Source: Corynebacterium suedekumii
GTDB taxonomy: Bacteria; Actinomycetota; Actinomycetes; Mycobacteriales; Mycobacteriaceae
NCBI RefSeq assembly: GCF_030252185.1
Contig: NZ_CP126970.1
Location: 1,054,001-1,118,000, forward strand
Direction: 5' to 3'
Length of the DNA: 64,000 nucleotides
The notes below the pieces were generated by a model. The model made no database searches. It had not been told where the DNA came from and saw only the letters and a program-made list of their open reading frames with translations. Each line of letters begins with the position of its first letter. The stretch's first letter is position 1. The translations under genes and the position numbers were made by a program. This document shows positions 47,565 to 55,989 of the stretch, piece by piece.

Positions 47565-48675
47565 CTACGGCCGGGCGGGGGCTGCCGGCCCCGAAGCGCC
47601 CGGACCGCCCGGGCCCCGGCCCCGGCGGAAGATCCGCCAGCTGCCCAGGCTGAAGGCGGCGGTTGCCAGGGCGGGCAGGCCGTAGGCGCGGACGGCCCGG
47701 CGGAGGCTGCGGTAGTCGCGGACCTGCCACCCCCGGCGGGCGGCCTCCTGCTTGAGCTTCTTGTCCGGGTTGATGGCCACGGCGGTGCCCACCATCGACA
47801 GCATGGGAATGTCGTTGATGGAGTCGGAGTAGGCGGTGCAGCGGGACATGTCGAGCTGCTCGATGGCGGCCAGGGCGGCGACGGCGTGCTTCTTGCCGGG
47901 CCCGTGGAGGATGTCGCCGACCAGGCGGCCGGTGAAACGCCCGTCCTCGACCTCGGCGACGGTGCCCAGCGCGCCGGTGAACCCGAAGCGCTCGGCCAGG
48001 ATCTGGGCGAGCTGGACCGGGGTCGCGGAGACCAGCCACACCTGGTGGCCGGCGGCGAGGTGCATCTGGGCGAGTTCGCGGGTGCCGGGCCACGCCTTGT
48101 CGATCATCCGGGTGTCCACGATTTCCTCGCACAGTTCGACGAGGTCGGCGACGTTCTTGCCGCGGATGAACTCCAGGGCCTGGGTGCGGCCGGCGGCGAC
48201 GTCCTGGGCGTCCTCGGAGCCGGTGACGCGGAACTTCAGCTGCTTCCAGGCGATGGGCAGGATCTCGGAGAGGCGGAAGTACTTCTTCCGGGCCAGCCCC
48301 ATGGCGAAGACGATGAGCGAGGAACCCTGGATGAGGGTGTTGTCCACGTCGAAGAAGGCGGCGGCACCGATGTCCTGCGGAATGTCCGGGTCGGGGAGGT
48401 TGAGGTGGATGCCGCCGGCGCTGTGGATCGAGCTGGACACGGAGTCCACGCCGGCGCTGAAGGCGTCGAGCTCGATTCTCGAAGGTCTCCTGGACGGCGG
48501 CCGCGGCGGCGGCCTCGCCCGCGGTGCGCTGGGACTGTTCGTCGAGCGGGGGCAGCGCCCGGTCCTCGAGGAATCGGCGCAGGTTGCCGCGGGAGGCACT
48601 CCAGCTGGCGAGGAACTCCCGGGGTGATTCGGCGGACAGTGGGTCCACTGGGTCCACTGGGTCCACTGCGTCCAT
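47565..48675 (-). pseudogene. HAD-IB phosphatase (SerB-like) with an apparent frameshift
   Basis: The C-terminal 300 residues form a complete HAD subfamily IB phosphatase: [15 protein letters not shown] (nucleophile Asp), LVSATP, and the [10 protein letters not shown] metal site, then a basic Gly/Pro-rich tail. The natural N-terminus ([21 protein letters not shown] to AAAVQETFE) lies in another frame. The two join if one A is removed at 48476-48477 (GAGAATC to GAGATC), giving about 369 aa. The catalytic domain has no good start codon of its own in frame. Substrate unknown. Either a recent mutation or a base-calling error. Confidence 0.7.
48641..48672 (-). repeat. Three tandem 9-bp repeats coding VDP units
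   Basis: The nonamer GGGTCCACT occurs three times in a row (plus-strand reading) at the N-terminus of the HAD protein, giving Asp-Pro-Val repeats. Changes in repeat number would be in frame and would only alter tail length. Confidence 0.75.
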
Positions 48676-48798
48676 GACGGTGTCCGTGCCTTCCTGTCAG
48701 GGATGGGGGGAGCCGCCCGCAGACCGGCTCGTTTATCGTGTCCATCGTAGGCGCGCCCGCGACCGTGCGCGCCCTGACGGGAACGGAAGGTGGACGCC

Positions 48799-49056
48799 AT
48801 GGCGGAGACGAACACCCATGAGGTGGAACTGATGGTGCGCACGACCTGCGGGTCCTGTGCCCGGGTGGAGAAGCAGATCACCCCGGTGGTGGCGGCGGCG
48901 GGGGCCAGTCTGCGGGTGCGCAACGTCGATCATGACCGGGAGCTGGCGATGGAGTACGGCGACCGGGTGCCGGTGGTGGTGCTCGACGGGGAGGAGTTCT
49001 CCTGCTGGGAGGTCGACGACGCGGAGCTGGCCGCCGCCTTGGCTGCGGACGTCTGA
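48799..49056 (+). CDS. Glutaredoxin-like protein (DUF836)
   Basis: An 85-aa thioredoxin-fold protein with the redox motif [13 protein letters not shown] near the N-terminus and the cis-Pro region [16 protein letters not shown]. Likely a thiol-disulfide oxidoreductase in the cytoplasm. ATG at 48799 has GGAAGG 9 nt upstream; the in-frame GTG at 48790 would put the ribosome-binding site too close. It precedes hemA by 144 bp, an arrangement kept in actinobacteria. Confidence 0.88.
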   Translation: MAETNTHEVELMVRTTCGSCARVEKQITPVVAAAGASLRVRNVDHDRELAMEYGDRVPVVVLDGEEFSCWEVDDAELAAALAADV

Positions 49057-49200
49057 TCCTTCCCGGCGGGTGCACCCAGGAGACTGAATGCGGGTTTCCG
49101 ACACCGCGGGGGTATCCTTTTGTTTGATCCGCCCCGAGGCGCCCGCCGCCCCGGGGTCTGGCACGTGCAAGGTCTTGAACGGGAAGCGGTGAAGGTAAAC

Positions 49201-50559
49201 GTGAGTGTGCTCGTCGTGGGAATGTCGCACCGGTCAGCGCCGGTGGCGTTGCTGGAGCGACTGAGCATGGACGAGACGGTGCGCAACGACACCACCTCCC
49301 GCCTGGTGGAACGCCCCGCGCTCAGTGAGGCGATGATCGTCTCCACGTGCAACCGGCTCGAGATCTACTCCGTGACTAACTCCTTCCACTCCGGAGTCCA
49401 GGACGTCGTGGAGGTGCTCCACGAGATCTCCGACGTGGACATCGACACCCTGCGCGGTTACCTCTACGTCCGCTACGCCGACGCCGCCGCCGAGCACATG
49501 ATGGTGGTGGCCTCGGGCCTGGACTCCATGGTGGTCGGCGAGCAGCAGATTATCGGCCAGGTCCGCACCGCGTACCAGGAGGCATCCGGCAAAGGCACCG
49601 TCGGGCCGGCGCTGCACTCCCTGGCCCAGTCGGCGCTGCACACCGGCAAGCGCGTCCACTCCGAGACCGACATCGACGACGCGGGGGCCTCGATGGTCTC
49701 CGTCGCCGTCGACGAGGCCCTCGGCCACCTGGGCACCTCCGTGCTCACCGGCCGCACCGCGCTGGTGCTCGGCGCCGGGGCGATGGCGTCGCTGGCGGCG
49801 ACGCACCTGGGGCGGCTGGGCATCGACAAGCTCATCATCGCCAACCGCACCCGTTCCCGGGCCGAGCGGCTGGCCGAGCATTCCCGGGAGGCGGGGGTGA
49901 CGGCCGAGGTCGTGGACTTCGACGACCGGGCGGCCACCCTGTCCCGGGTGGACCTGGCCGTCTCCGCCACCGGCGCGGACGACTTCACCATCACCGCCGC
50001 GGACGTCCCGGACGACCGGGTGGAGGATCTCATGCTCATCGACCTGTCCATGCCGCGGGACATCGACGACGACACCGCGACCCTCGACGGGGTCCACCTG
50101 GTCAACATCGAACGGCTGCACAAGACCATCTCCGGCCGGGGCGACCACCACTCCGGGCACAAGGAGGCGCTCGGGATCGTGGCCGAGGAACTGCAGGCCT
50201 ACAGCTCGGAGCAGCGGGTCCGCGACGTCGTCCCCGCGGTGTCGGCGCTGCGCCGGCACGCCGCGGAGCTGGTGGAGGGGGAGCTGGAGCGCCTGCGCTC
50301 CCGGACCCCCACCATCGACGACGCGGAGTTCGAGGAGGTGACGCGGACGGTGCGCCGGGTCGTCGACAAGCTCCTCCACCAGCCGACGGTGCGGGTGAAG
50401 AAGCTCGCCGCGGAGTCCGGCGTCGTCTCCTACGAGTCCGCCCTGCAGGAGTTGTTCGGGCTCGCGTCCGAGGGGCCGTCCGTCGCCGTCGACGTCGCTG
50501 ACCTGCCGGAGGGCAAACTGACCGAGGACCCCGCCACAACTGTGAAGGAGAAGGTATGA
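49201..50559 (+). CDS. hemA: Glutamyl-tRNA reductase HemA
   Basis: A 452-aa enzyme that reduces Glu-tRNA(Glu) to glutamate-1-semialdehyde, the committed step of C5-pathway haem synthesis. It has the GMSHRSAPV start region, the catalytic Cys50 in [10 protein letters not shown], the [12 protein letters not shown] region, the NADPH-binding [12 protein letters not shown] loop and the C-terminal dimerisation helix. GTG at 49201 ([14 protein letters not shown]) matches homologues. First gene of the hemA-hemC-hemD-hemB run; its stop overlaps hemC by 4 bp. Confidence 0.96.
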   Translation: MSVLVVGMSHRSAPVALLERLSMDETVRNDTTSRLVERPALSEAMIVSTCNRLEIYSVTNSFHSGVQDVVEVLHEISDVDIDTLRGYLYVRYADAAAEHMMVVASGLDSMVVGEQQIIGQVRTAYQEASGKGTVGPALHSLAQSALHTGKRVHSETDIDDAGASMVSVAVDEALGHLGTSVLTGRTALVLGAGAMASLAATHLGRLGIDKLIIANRTRSRAERLAEHSREAGVTAEVVDFDDRAATLSRVDLAVSATGADDFTITAADVPDDRVEDLMLIDLSMPRDIDDDTATLDGVHLVNIERLHKTISGRGDHHSGHKEALGIVAEELQAYSSEQRVRDVVPAVSALRRHAAELVEGELERLRSRTPTIDDAEFEEVTRTVRRVVDKLLHQPTVRVKKLAAESGVVSYESALQELFGLASEGPSVAVDVADLPEGKLTEDPATTVKEKV

Positions 50560-51446
50560 CCCTGAAGATCGGTACCCGCGGCTCGAAGCTCGCGACGACC
50601 CAGGCCGGCCACATGCGTGATGCGCTCATCGCCGCCGGATTCGACGCAGAGCTGCACATCGTCACCACCGCGGGCGACGTCAACATGGCGCCGGTCGAGC
50701 GCATCGGCGTCGGCGTGTTCACCCAGGCGCTGCGCGACGCGATGGCGGCCGGCGAGTGCGACATCGCCGTCCACTCCTTCAAGGACCTGCCCACCGCGCC
50801 GGACGAGCGTTTCCACCTCATCGTCCCCGTGCGTGCCGACGCCCGCGAGGCGCTCATCGCCCGCGACGGCCTCACCCTGGACACCCTGCCCGAGGGGGCG
50901 CGGGTGGGCACCTCCGCCCCGCGCCGCATCTCCCAGCTGCGCGCCCACCGACCGGACCTGGACATCCGTCCGCTGCGCGGCAACATCGACACCCGCATGG
51001 GCAAGGTCACCTCCGGGGAGCTCGACGCCGTCGTCCTCGCCTACGCCGGCCTGTCCCGCGTGGAGCAGGGCGACCGCGCCAGCCAGGTCTTCGACGCCGG
51101 CACCATCCTCCCCGCCCCCGCCCAGGGTGCCCTGGCCATCGAGTGCCGCGTCGACGACGAGCAGGCCCGCGCCGCCATCGACTCGCTTCTCGACGCCGCC
51201 GCCTTCACCTGCGCCACCGCCGAACGTATCGTGCTCAACCGGCTCGAGGCCGGCTGCACCGCGCCGGTGGCCGCCCACTCCACCCTCGACGGTGACACCA
51301 TCACGCTCACCGCCGGCGTCTTCGCCCTCGACGGTTCCACCCAGCTCACCCACACCGCCTCCGGCACCGACCCCGTGGCCCTCGGCGAGGAGGTCGCCGC
51401 CGACCTCATCGGGCGTGGTGCCGCAGAGGTCATGGCCATAGACTGA
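50556..51446 (+). CDS. hemC: Hydroxymethylbilane synthase (porphobilinogen deaminase) HemC
   Basis: A 296-aa enzyme that condenses four porphobilinogens to hydroxymethylbilane. It has the N-terminal [15 protein letters not shown] motif, [10 protein letters not shown] with the catalytic Asp region that follows, and the cofactor-binding Cys in [14 protein letters not shown], where the dipyrromethane is attached. ATG overlaps the hemA stop (50556-50559), implying coupling. Confidence 0.96.
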   Translation: MTLKIGTRGSKLATTQAGHMRDALIAAGFDAELHIVTTAGDVNMAPVERIGVGVFTQALRDAMAAGECDIAVHSFKDLPTAPDERFHLIVPVRADAREALIARDGLTLDTLPEGARVGTSAPRRISQLRAHRPDLDIRPLRGNIDTRMGKVTSGELDAVVLAYAGLSRVEQGDRASQVFDAGTILPAPAQGALAIECRVDDEQARAAIDSLLDAAAFTCATAERIVLNRLEAGCTAPVAAHSTLDGDTITLTAGVFALDGSTQLTHTASGTDPVALGEEVAADLIGRGAAEVMAID

Positions 51447-51451
51447 ACCCC

Positions 51452-51823
51452 ATGGCCGTTCTCAAGATCAACGACCGGCAGGTCACCGTCCTGCTCGACT
51501 GGTGGGAGAAGCTCGCCGCCCGTCGCTCGCACCTGACCATCCCCACCCGCGCTATCACCGCGGTGGAGGTCGTCGAGGACGCCTGCGCCGTCGCCAGCAC
51601 CCGGGACTCGCTGCGCCGGGCCCCGGGCACCCGCATCCGGGGGCTGACCAACACCGGCACCTTCACCGCCGCCGACGGCACCCGGGCCAGCACCTTCTCG
51701 GTGTGCCACGGCGCCGGCCCGGGCATCATCCTCGAGCTGGATTCGGTGACGGTCAACCGCATCATCATCTCCACCCCGAAGGCGCGGGACTACGCCCACG
51801 AACTCTCCCGCGTGGTCGGCTGA
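51452..51823 (+). CDS. Conserved small protein between hemC and hemD
   Basis: A 123-aa protein 5 bp after hemC, predicted mostly beta (MAVLKINDRQVTVLLDWWEK; ITAVEVVEDACAV; THATFSVCHG-like TFSVCHGAGPGIILELD). The pattern resembles bacterial PH-like domain proteins. No signal or membrane segment. Its position suggests a link to haem synthesis, but no function is known. Confidence 0.75.
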   Translation: MAVLKINDRQVTVLLDWWEKLAARRSHLTIPTRAITAVEVVEDACAVASTRDSLRRAPGTRIRGLTNTGTFTAADGTRASTFSVCHGAGPGIILELDSVTVNRIIISTPKARDYAHELSRVVG

Positions 51824-51837
51824 CGGTCGGCTGAGGG

Positions 51838-51874
51838 CCGGGTAGGGGGCAGAGCACCCCGGTCACCGTTTTTC
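51838..51874 (+). terminator. Weak terminator-like hairpin after the hemAC operon
   Basis: CCGGGT (51838-51843) can pair with bases near 51858-51862 and a TTTTT run follows at about 51869. The stem is short. The rest of the 245-bp gap up to hemD shows AT-rich patches near 51890-51905 that could hold a promoter, but nothing definite. Confidence 0.35.
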
Positions 51875-52068
51875 GTATTCCGGCCCCTCTAATTTATGGT
51901 GTAGATACCACACGGTGGACGCCCCGTGAGCGATATGGCCCCCTTTTTACGCCGTCACCGGCCGGGGGCACACCGCTGCGATGGGCGTGCATTTGTGTCC
52001 TGACCTGTTGTGACAAACCATTTCCGGCCCGTTTCATGGCGGCGGGCCCGACATTAGAAAAGATCCGT

Positions 52069-53793
52069 ATGAGCATGGTCCCCCAGACCTCCCAGCCGGG
52101 AAAGGTCGTCTTCGTCGGCGCTGGCCCCGGTAACCCCGATCTGCTGACCGTCCGCGCGCGTGAGGTGCTCTCCACCACCTCCGTCGCCGTCACCGACGAG
52201 GCAGTGCTCCCAGGGGTACGTGAGGTCGTCGCTGCCGCTCTCCCGGTGCCGAAGGAGCGTCTCGCCGCCGCGGAGGCGGAGTACGAGCGTATCTGCGCGG
52301 AGGCGAAGGAGGCGGGTGCCCGTCGTCGGCCGCCGCGTCCGGCGCCGCCGACGGCCGCGGACATCCGGGAACCGGTGAGCACTGATCCGGCGTTCATCGC
52401 CACGCAGCTGTCCGAGGCCCTCGCCGAGGCCGAGGGGGATGTCATCCGTCTGGTCTCCGGCAACCCGCTGACCCGGGACTCCACGATGGCGGAGATCGCC
52501 GCCGTCGCCGCCGCGGGCCTGGAGTTCCAGGTCGTGCCGGGCATGTCCCTGCCGTCGACGGTCCCGTCCTTCGCCGGCATCGCCCTGGGCTCCACCTACA
52601 CGGAGACCGATGTCACCGGCGGCGGGGTGGACTGGGACCAGCTGGTCAGTGCCCCGGAGCCGCTCGTGCTCCAGGCCGGTGCCGCGGACCTGGAGACCAT
52701 CGCCACCGAGCTGATCACCCGCGGCATGAGCGTGGACACCCCGGTGTCCGTCACCGTCAACGGCACCACCCGCCTGCAGCGCACCCACGATGCCACCCTG
52801 GGCACCCTCGGCCGGCTCGACGCCGAGCTGCCGGGCCAGCTGGTGGTCACCCTGGGCAAGGGTGTCGACGACCGCACCAAGTACTCCTGGTGGGAGAACC
52901 GCCCGCTGTACGGCTGGCGCGTCCTCGTGCCGCGCACCAAGGAGCAGGCCGCCGCGATGAGCGCCCGCCTGTCCTCCTACGGGGCGATCCCGCAGTCCGT
53001 GCCCACCATCTCGGTGGAGCCGCCGCGGAACCCGGCGCAGATGGAACGCGCCATCAAGGGCATCGTCGAGGGTCGCTACCAGTGGATCGTGTTCACCTCC
53101 GTCAACGCCGTGTCCGCGGTGTGGGAGAAGATCAACGAGATCGGCCTCGACGCCCGCGCCTTCGCCGGTGTGCACCTGGCCGCCGTCGGCTCCAAGACCG
53201 CCGACGCCATCCGTGCCCTGGGCATGACCCCGGAGCTGCTGCCCCCGGCGACGAAGCAGAACGCCGCGGGCCTGGTCGAGGTGTTCCCCGAGTACGTCGA
53301 GGACCTCGACCCGGTGGGACGCGTGCTGCTGCCGCGGGCGGACATCGCCACCGACGTCCTCGTCGACGGCCTGCACGAGGCGGGCTGGGAGGTTGACGAT
53401 GTCGTCGCCTACCGCACCGTCCGCGCCGCCCCGCCGTCGGCGGAGATCCGCGAGATGATCAAGTCCGGTGGCTTCGACGCCGTGTGCTTCACCTCCTCGT
53501 CGACGGTGAAGAACCTCGTCGGCATCGCCGGCAAGCCGCACCAGCGCACCATCATCGCCTGCATCGGCCCGATGACCGCCGCCACCGCGCGCGAGATGGG
53601 GCTGCGGGTCGACGTGGAGCCGGAGATCGCCGAGGTCCCCGAGCTTGTCGACGCCCTCGCGGCCCACGTCGCACGCCTGCGTGCGGCCGGTCAGCTCCCG
53701 CCGCCGCGCAAGAAGCGCCGCGCCCGCCGCAAGGCTGCCCCGGAGGTGGCCACCGAGGCCGGTGCCGTCGTCGCGGAACCGGCGTCGGAATAG
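52069..53793 (+). CDS. hemD: HemD: uroporphyrinogen-III synthase with N-terminal SUMT-like domain
   Basis: A 574-aa fusion. Residues 1-250 resemble uroporphyrinogen-III C-methyltransferase (SUMT), starting with [22 protein letters not shown], but the diagnostic KGGDPFVFGRG region reads [15 protein letters not shown]. The C-terminal half (from about 275) is uroporphyrinogen-III synthase ([31 protein letters not shown]), which closes hydroxymethylbilane to uroporphyrinogen III. The tail is Lys/Arg-rich. ATG at 52069 fits homologues better than 52036. Starts a second transcription unit running into hemB. Confidence 0.92.
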   Translation: MSMVPQTSQPGKVVFVGAGPGNPDLLTVRAREVLSTTSVAVTDEAVLPGVREVVAAALPVPKERLAAAEAEYERICAEAKEAGARRRPPRPAPPTAADIREPVSTDPAFIATQLSEALAEAEGDVIRLVSGNPLTRDSTMAEIAAVAAAGLEFQVVPGMSLPSTVPSFAGIALGSTYTETDVTGGGVDWDQLVSAPEPLVLQAGAADLETIATELITRGMSVDTPVSVTVNGTTRLQRTHDATLGTLGRLDAELPGQLVVTLGKGVDDRTKYSWWENRPLYGWRVLVPRTKEQAAAMSARLSSYGAIPQSVPTISVEPPRNPAQMERAIKGIVEGRYQWIVFTSVNAVSAVWEKINEIGLDARAFAGVHLAAVGSKTADAIRALGMTPELLPPATKQNAAGLVEVFPEYVEDLDPVGRVLLPRADIATDVLVDGLHEAGWEVDDVVAYRTVRAAPPSAEIREMIKSGGFDAVCFTSSSTVKNLVGIAGKPHQRTIIACIGPMTAATAREMGLRVDVEPEIAEVPELVDALAAHVARLRAAGQLPPPRKKRRARRKAAPEVATEAGAVVAEPASE

Positions 53794-53849
53794 CACCTAC
53801 GATGGGGTGGGCCGAGACCCCGCCCCCTGAGGAAGGACCAGTAGCCCCC

Positions 53850-54878
53850 GTGGCCTCCAACTCCCCGTCCCCGCTGTCCACCCCGATCCCTTCGCGTCGC
53901 CCCCGCCGGCTGCGGCGGAACGCGGCGATGCGCGAGTTCGTCGCGGAGACCACTCTGCGACCCGCCGACCTCATCCTGCCGATGTTCATCGCCGACGGCA
54001 TCGACACCCCGCGGGAGATCTCCTCCATGCCGGGCGTGAACCAGCACACCTTCGACTCGCTCAAGCGGGCCGCGCACGAGGCGCTCGACGCCGGGGTGCG
54101 CTGCGTCGATCTGTTCGGCGTGCCCACCGACGCGGACAAGGACGCCGACGGCTCCCAGGCCTGGCAGGAGGAGGGCATCCTCAACCGGGCGCTGGCCGCA
54201 CTGCGGGAGGAGTTCGGCGAGGACCTGCTCATCATGGCCGACACCTGCCTCGACGAGTTCACGGACCACGGGCACTGCGGGGTGGTGAGGCAGGACCGGT
54301 GGGGACGGGCGGTCGTCGACAATGACGCGACGCTGCCGCTGTACCAGCAGATGGCCGTGGCGCAGGCCGACGCCGGCGCCCACATCGTCTCCCCCTCCGG
54401 GGCGATGGACGGCCAGGTGCTCGCCATCCGGGAGGCACTCGACGAGGCCGGGCACCAGGACGTGGCCATCATGGCCTACTCCGCGAAGTACGCCTCCGCC
54501 TTCTACGGCCCCTTCCGCGAGGCCGTCGGCTCCTCCCTCCAGGGGGACCGCCGCACCTACCAGCAGGACCCCGCCAACCTGCGCGAATCCCTGCTCGAGG
54601 TCCAGCTCGACATCGACGAGGGCGCCGACTTCGTCATGGTCAAGCCCGCCCTGCCCTACCTCGACGTGCTCCACGCCGTCGCCGAGACCTCCCCGGTGCC
54701 CGTCGCCGCGTACCAGGTCAGTGGCGAGTACGCGATGATCCAGGCCGCCGGCCGCAACGGCTGGGTCGACCTCGACGCCGTGATGATGGAGTCGCTGACC
54801 TCCATCAGGCGCGCGGGCGCGGACCAGATCCTCACCTACTTCGCCACCGACGCCGCCCGGCTTATCGGGGGCCGCTGA
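53850..54878 (+). CDS. hemB: Delta-aminolevulinic acid dehydratase HemB
   Basis: A 342-aa enzyme that joins two 5-aminolevulinates into porphobilinogen. It has the [18 protein letters not shown] lysine site and the Schiff-base lysine in [13 protein letters not shown]. The metal region reads [16 protein letters not shown], so one of the three zinc Cys of the classic site is Asp, suggesting altered metal dependence. GTG at 53850 lies after GAGGAAGGACC; upstream frame extends into hemD and is not coding. The stop overlaps the next ATG (TGATG). Confidence 0.95.
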   Translation: MASNSPSPLSTPIPSRRPRRLRRNAAMREFVAETTLRPADLILPMFIADGIDTPREISSMPGVNQHTFDSLKRAAHEALDAGVRCVDLFGVPTDADKDADGSQAWQEEGILNRALAALREEFGEDLLIMADTCLDEFTDHGHCGVVRQDRWGRAVVDNDATLPLYQQMAVAQADAGAHIVSPSGAMDGQVLAIREALDEAGHQDVAIMAYSAKYASAFYGPFREAVGSSLQGDRRTYQQDPANLRESLLEVQLDIDEGADFVMVKPALPYLDVLHAVAETSPVPVAAYQVSGEYAMIQAAGRNGWVDLDAVMMESLTSIRRAGADQILTYFATDAARLIGGR

Positions 54879-55468
54879 TGTCGGAGACGACGACCGGACT
54901 GGACACCCGCGCGGGGGCGGAGACGACGCCGCCCGCCGACGGCAGGCCCGAGATGCCCGAGACCATCCGGCTGCTCCTGCTGCTGTGGTCGCTGGCCATC
55001 GGAGGTGAGGTCCTCCACCAGATCCTCAACGTCGTCATCGCGCTCATCGACCCCGCGCCGCTGCTCGCCATGGCCCGGGAAGGCCTGAGCGACGAGGAGA
55101 TCGCCAACCTCGGCGAGGCCACCGTCACCGCCAGCGCCTACGCCTCGGTCATCCTCATCGGCGTCATGGGCCTGCTCATCATGGGCCTGCTCGCCTGGGG
55201 ACTCACCCTGATCAAACGCCGCTCGAGGCACGCCGGCACCGCCCGCCGACTGCTGCTGTTCTTCGGCATCTACTTCGGCCTGCGCATCCTGCTGCTGTTC
55301 ATGGCGCCCGCCGGCGGCGGGGACGTCCCCGTCATCTTCTACCTCATCGACGGCAGCCTGCAGATCCTCGTCGGCGTCGCCGCGATCCTCGGCCTCGTCT
55401 TCTCCTTCCGGGTCGAGACCATGCGGTGGACCCGTGAGATCGACTCCGACAAGCCGGGGAGGGACTGA
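54878..55468 (+). CDS. Membrane protein downstream of hemB, unknown function
   Basis: A 196-aa protein with a hydrophilic N-terminus (1-28) and four membrane segments (about 30-60, 85-110, 120-140, 148-175). Its start overlaps the hemB stop by one base. No motif was recognised. Membership in the hem cluster is its only functional clue. Confidence 0.82.
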   Translation: MSETTTGLDTRAGAETTPPADGRPEMPETIRLLLLLWSLAIGGEVLHQILNVVIALIDPAPLLAMAREGLSDEEIANLGEATVTASAYASVILIGVMGLLIMGLLAWGLTLIKRRSRHAGTARRLLLFFGIYFGLRILLLFMAPAGGGDVPVIFYLIDGSLQILVGVAAILGLVFSFRVETMRWTREIDSDKPGRD

Positions 55469-55472
55469 CCCC

Positions 55473-55979
55473 GTGCCCAGCATGTTCCCCGGCATGTACG
55501 CCGACCCGAACGACCCCAACCGTCGGCCCCGCACCCCGGCCGGTGACCCCGACACCTGGCCAGCCTCGCTGCGGTGGAGCTACTGGCTCAGTGTCGCCGC
55601 CGCCATCGTCATGGTCCTCGCCGGCCTGGTCATGCTCACGGAGAACCCGCAGGCCGCCAGCGACGCCAACCCCGGGGCCGGCCGGGACCTCATCGAGGCC
55701 TTCCGTGGCAACCTCCGCTTCGTCGGTATCGCCAACATCATCACCGGCCTGCTCATCGCCGCGCTCGCCGCGCAGTTGAGGTCCGGCAGCCGCCTCTCGC
55801 GTCGGATCCTCCTCGTGGTCATCGCGCTGGCGGTGTTCCTCAACGTCGTCGCCTTCGCCATCCAGGTCGGCGGGCTGGCCATGATCCTCATCGTGATTCT
55901 GCTGGCCCTGGCCGCGTTCCTCATGTTCCGCCCGGACGCCAACCACTACGTGGCATACAAAACCGACGCGGAGCACTAA
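55473..55979 (+). CDS. Second membrane protein of the hem cluster
   Basis: A 168-aa protein with three to four membrane segments (about 38-60, 85-105, 112-150) after a Pro/Asp-rich N-terminus (MPSMFPGMYADPNDPNRRPR). GTG at 55473 has GGGAGGGA 9 nt upstream; ATG at 55482 is an alternative. It is 4 bp from the upstream gene and 10 bp from the pseudo-ATPase gene, so probably in the same operon. No function recognised. Confidence 0.78.
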   Translation: MPSMFPGMYADPNDPNRRPRTPAGDPDTWPASLRWSYWLSVAAAIVMVLAGLVMLTENPQAASDANPGAGRDLIEAFRGNLRFVGIANIITGLLIAALAAQLRSGSRLSRRILLVVIALAVFLNVVAFAIQVGGLAMILIVILLALAAFLMFRPDANHYVAYKTDAEH

Positions 55980-55989
55980 TCTTCCAGAC

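Noticed and set aside
48641..48672. 9-bp tandem repeats considered as a phase-variation switch
   Set aside because: Unit length is a multiple of three, so copy-number change cannot shift the frame; the nearby frameshift is at a different place (48476).
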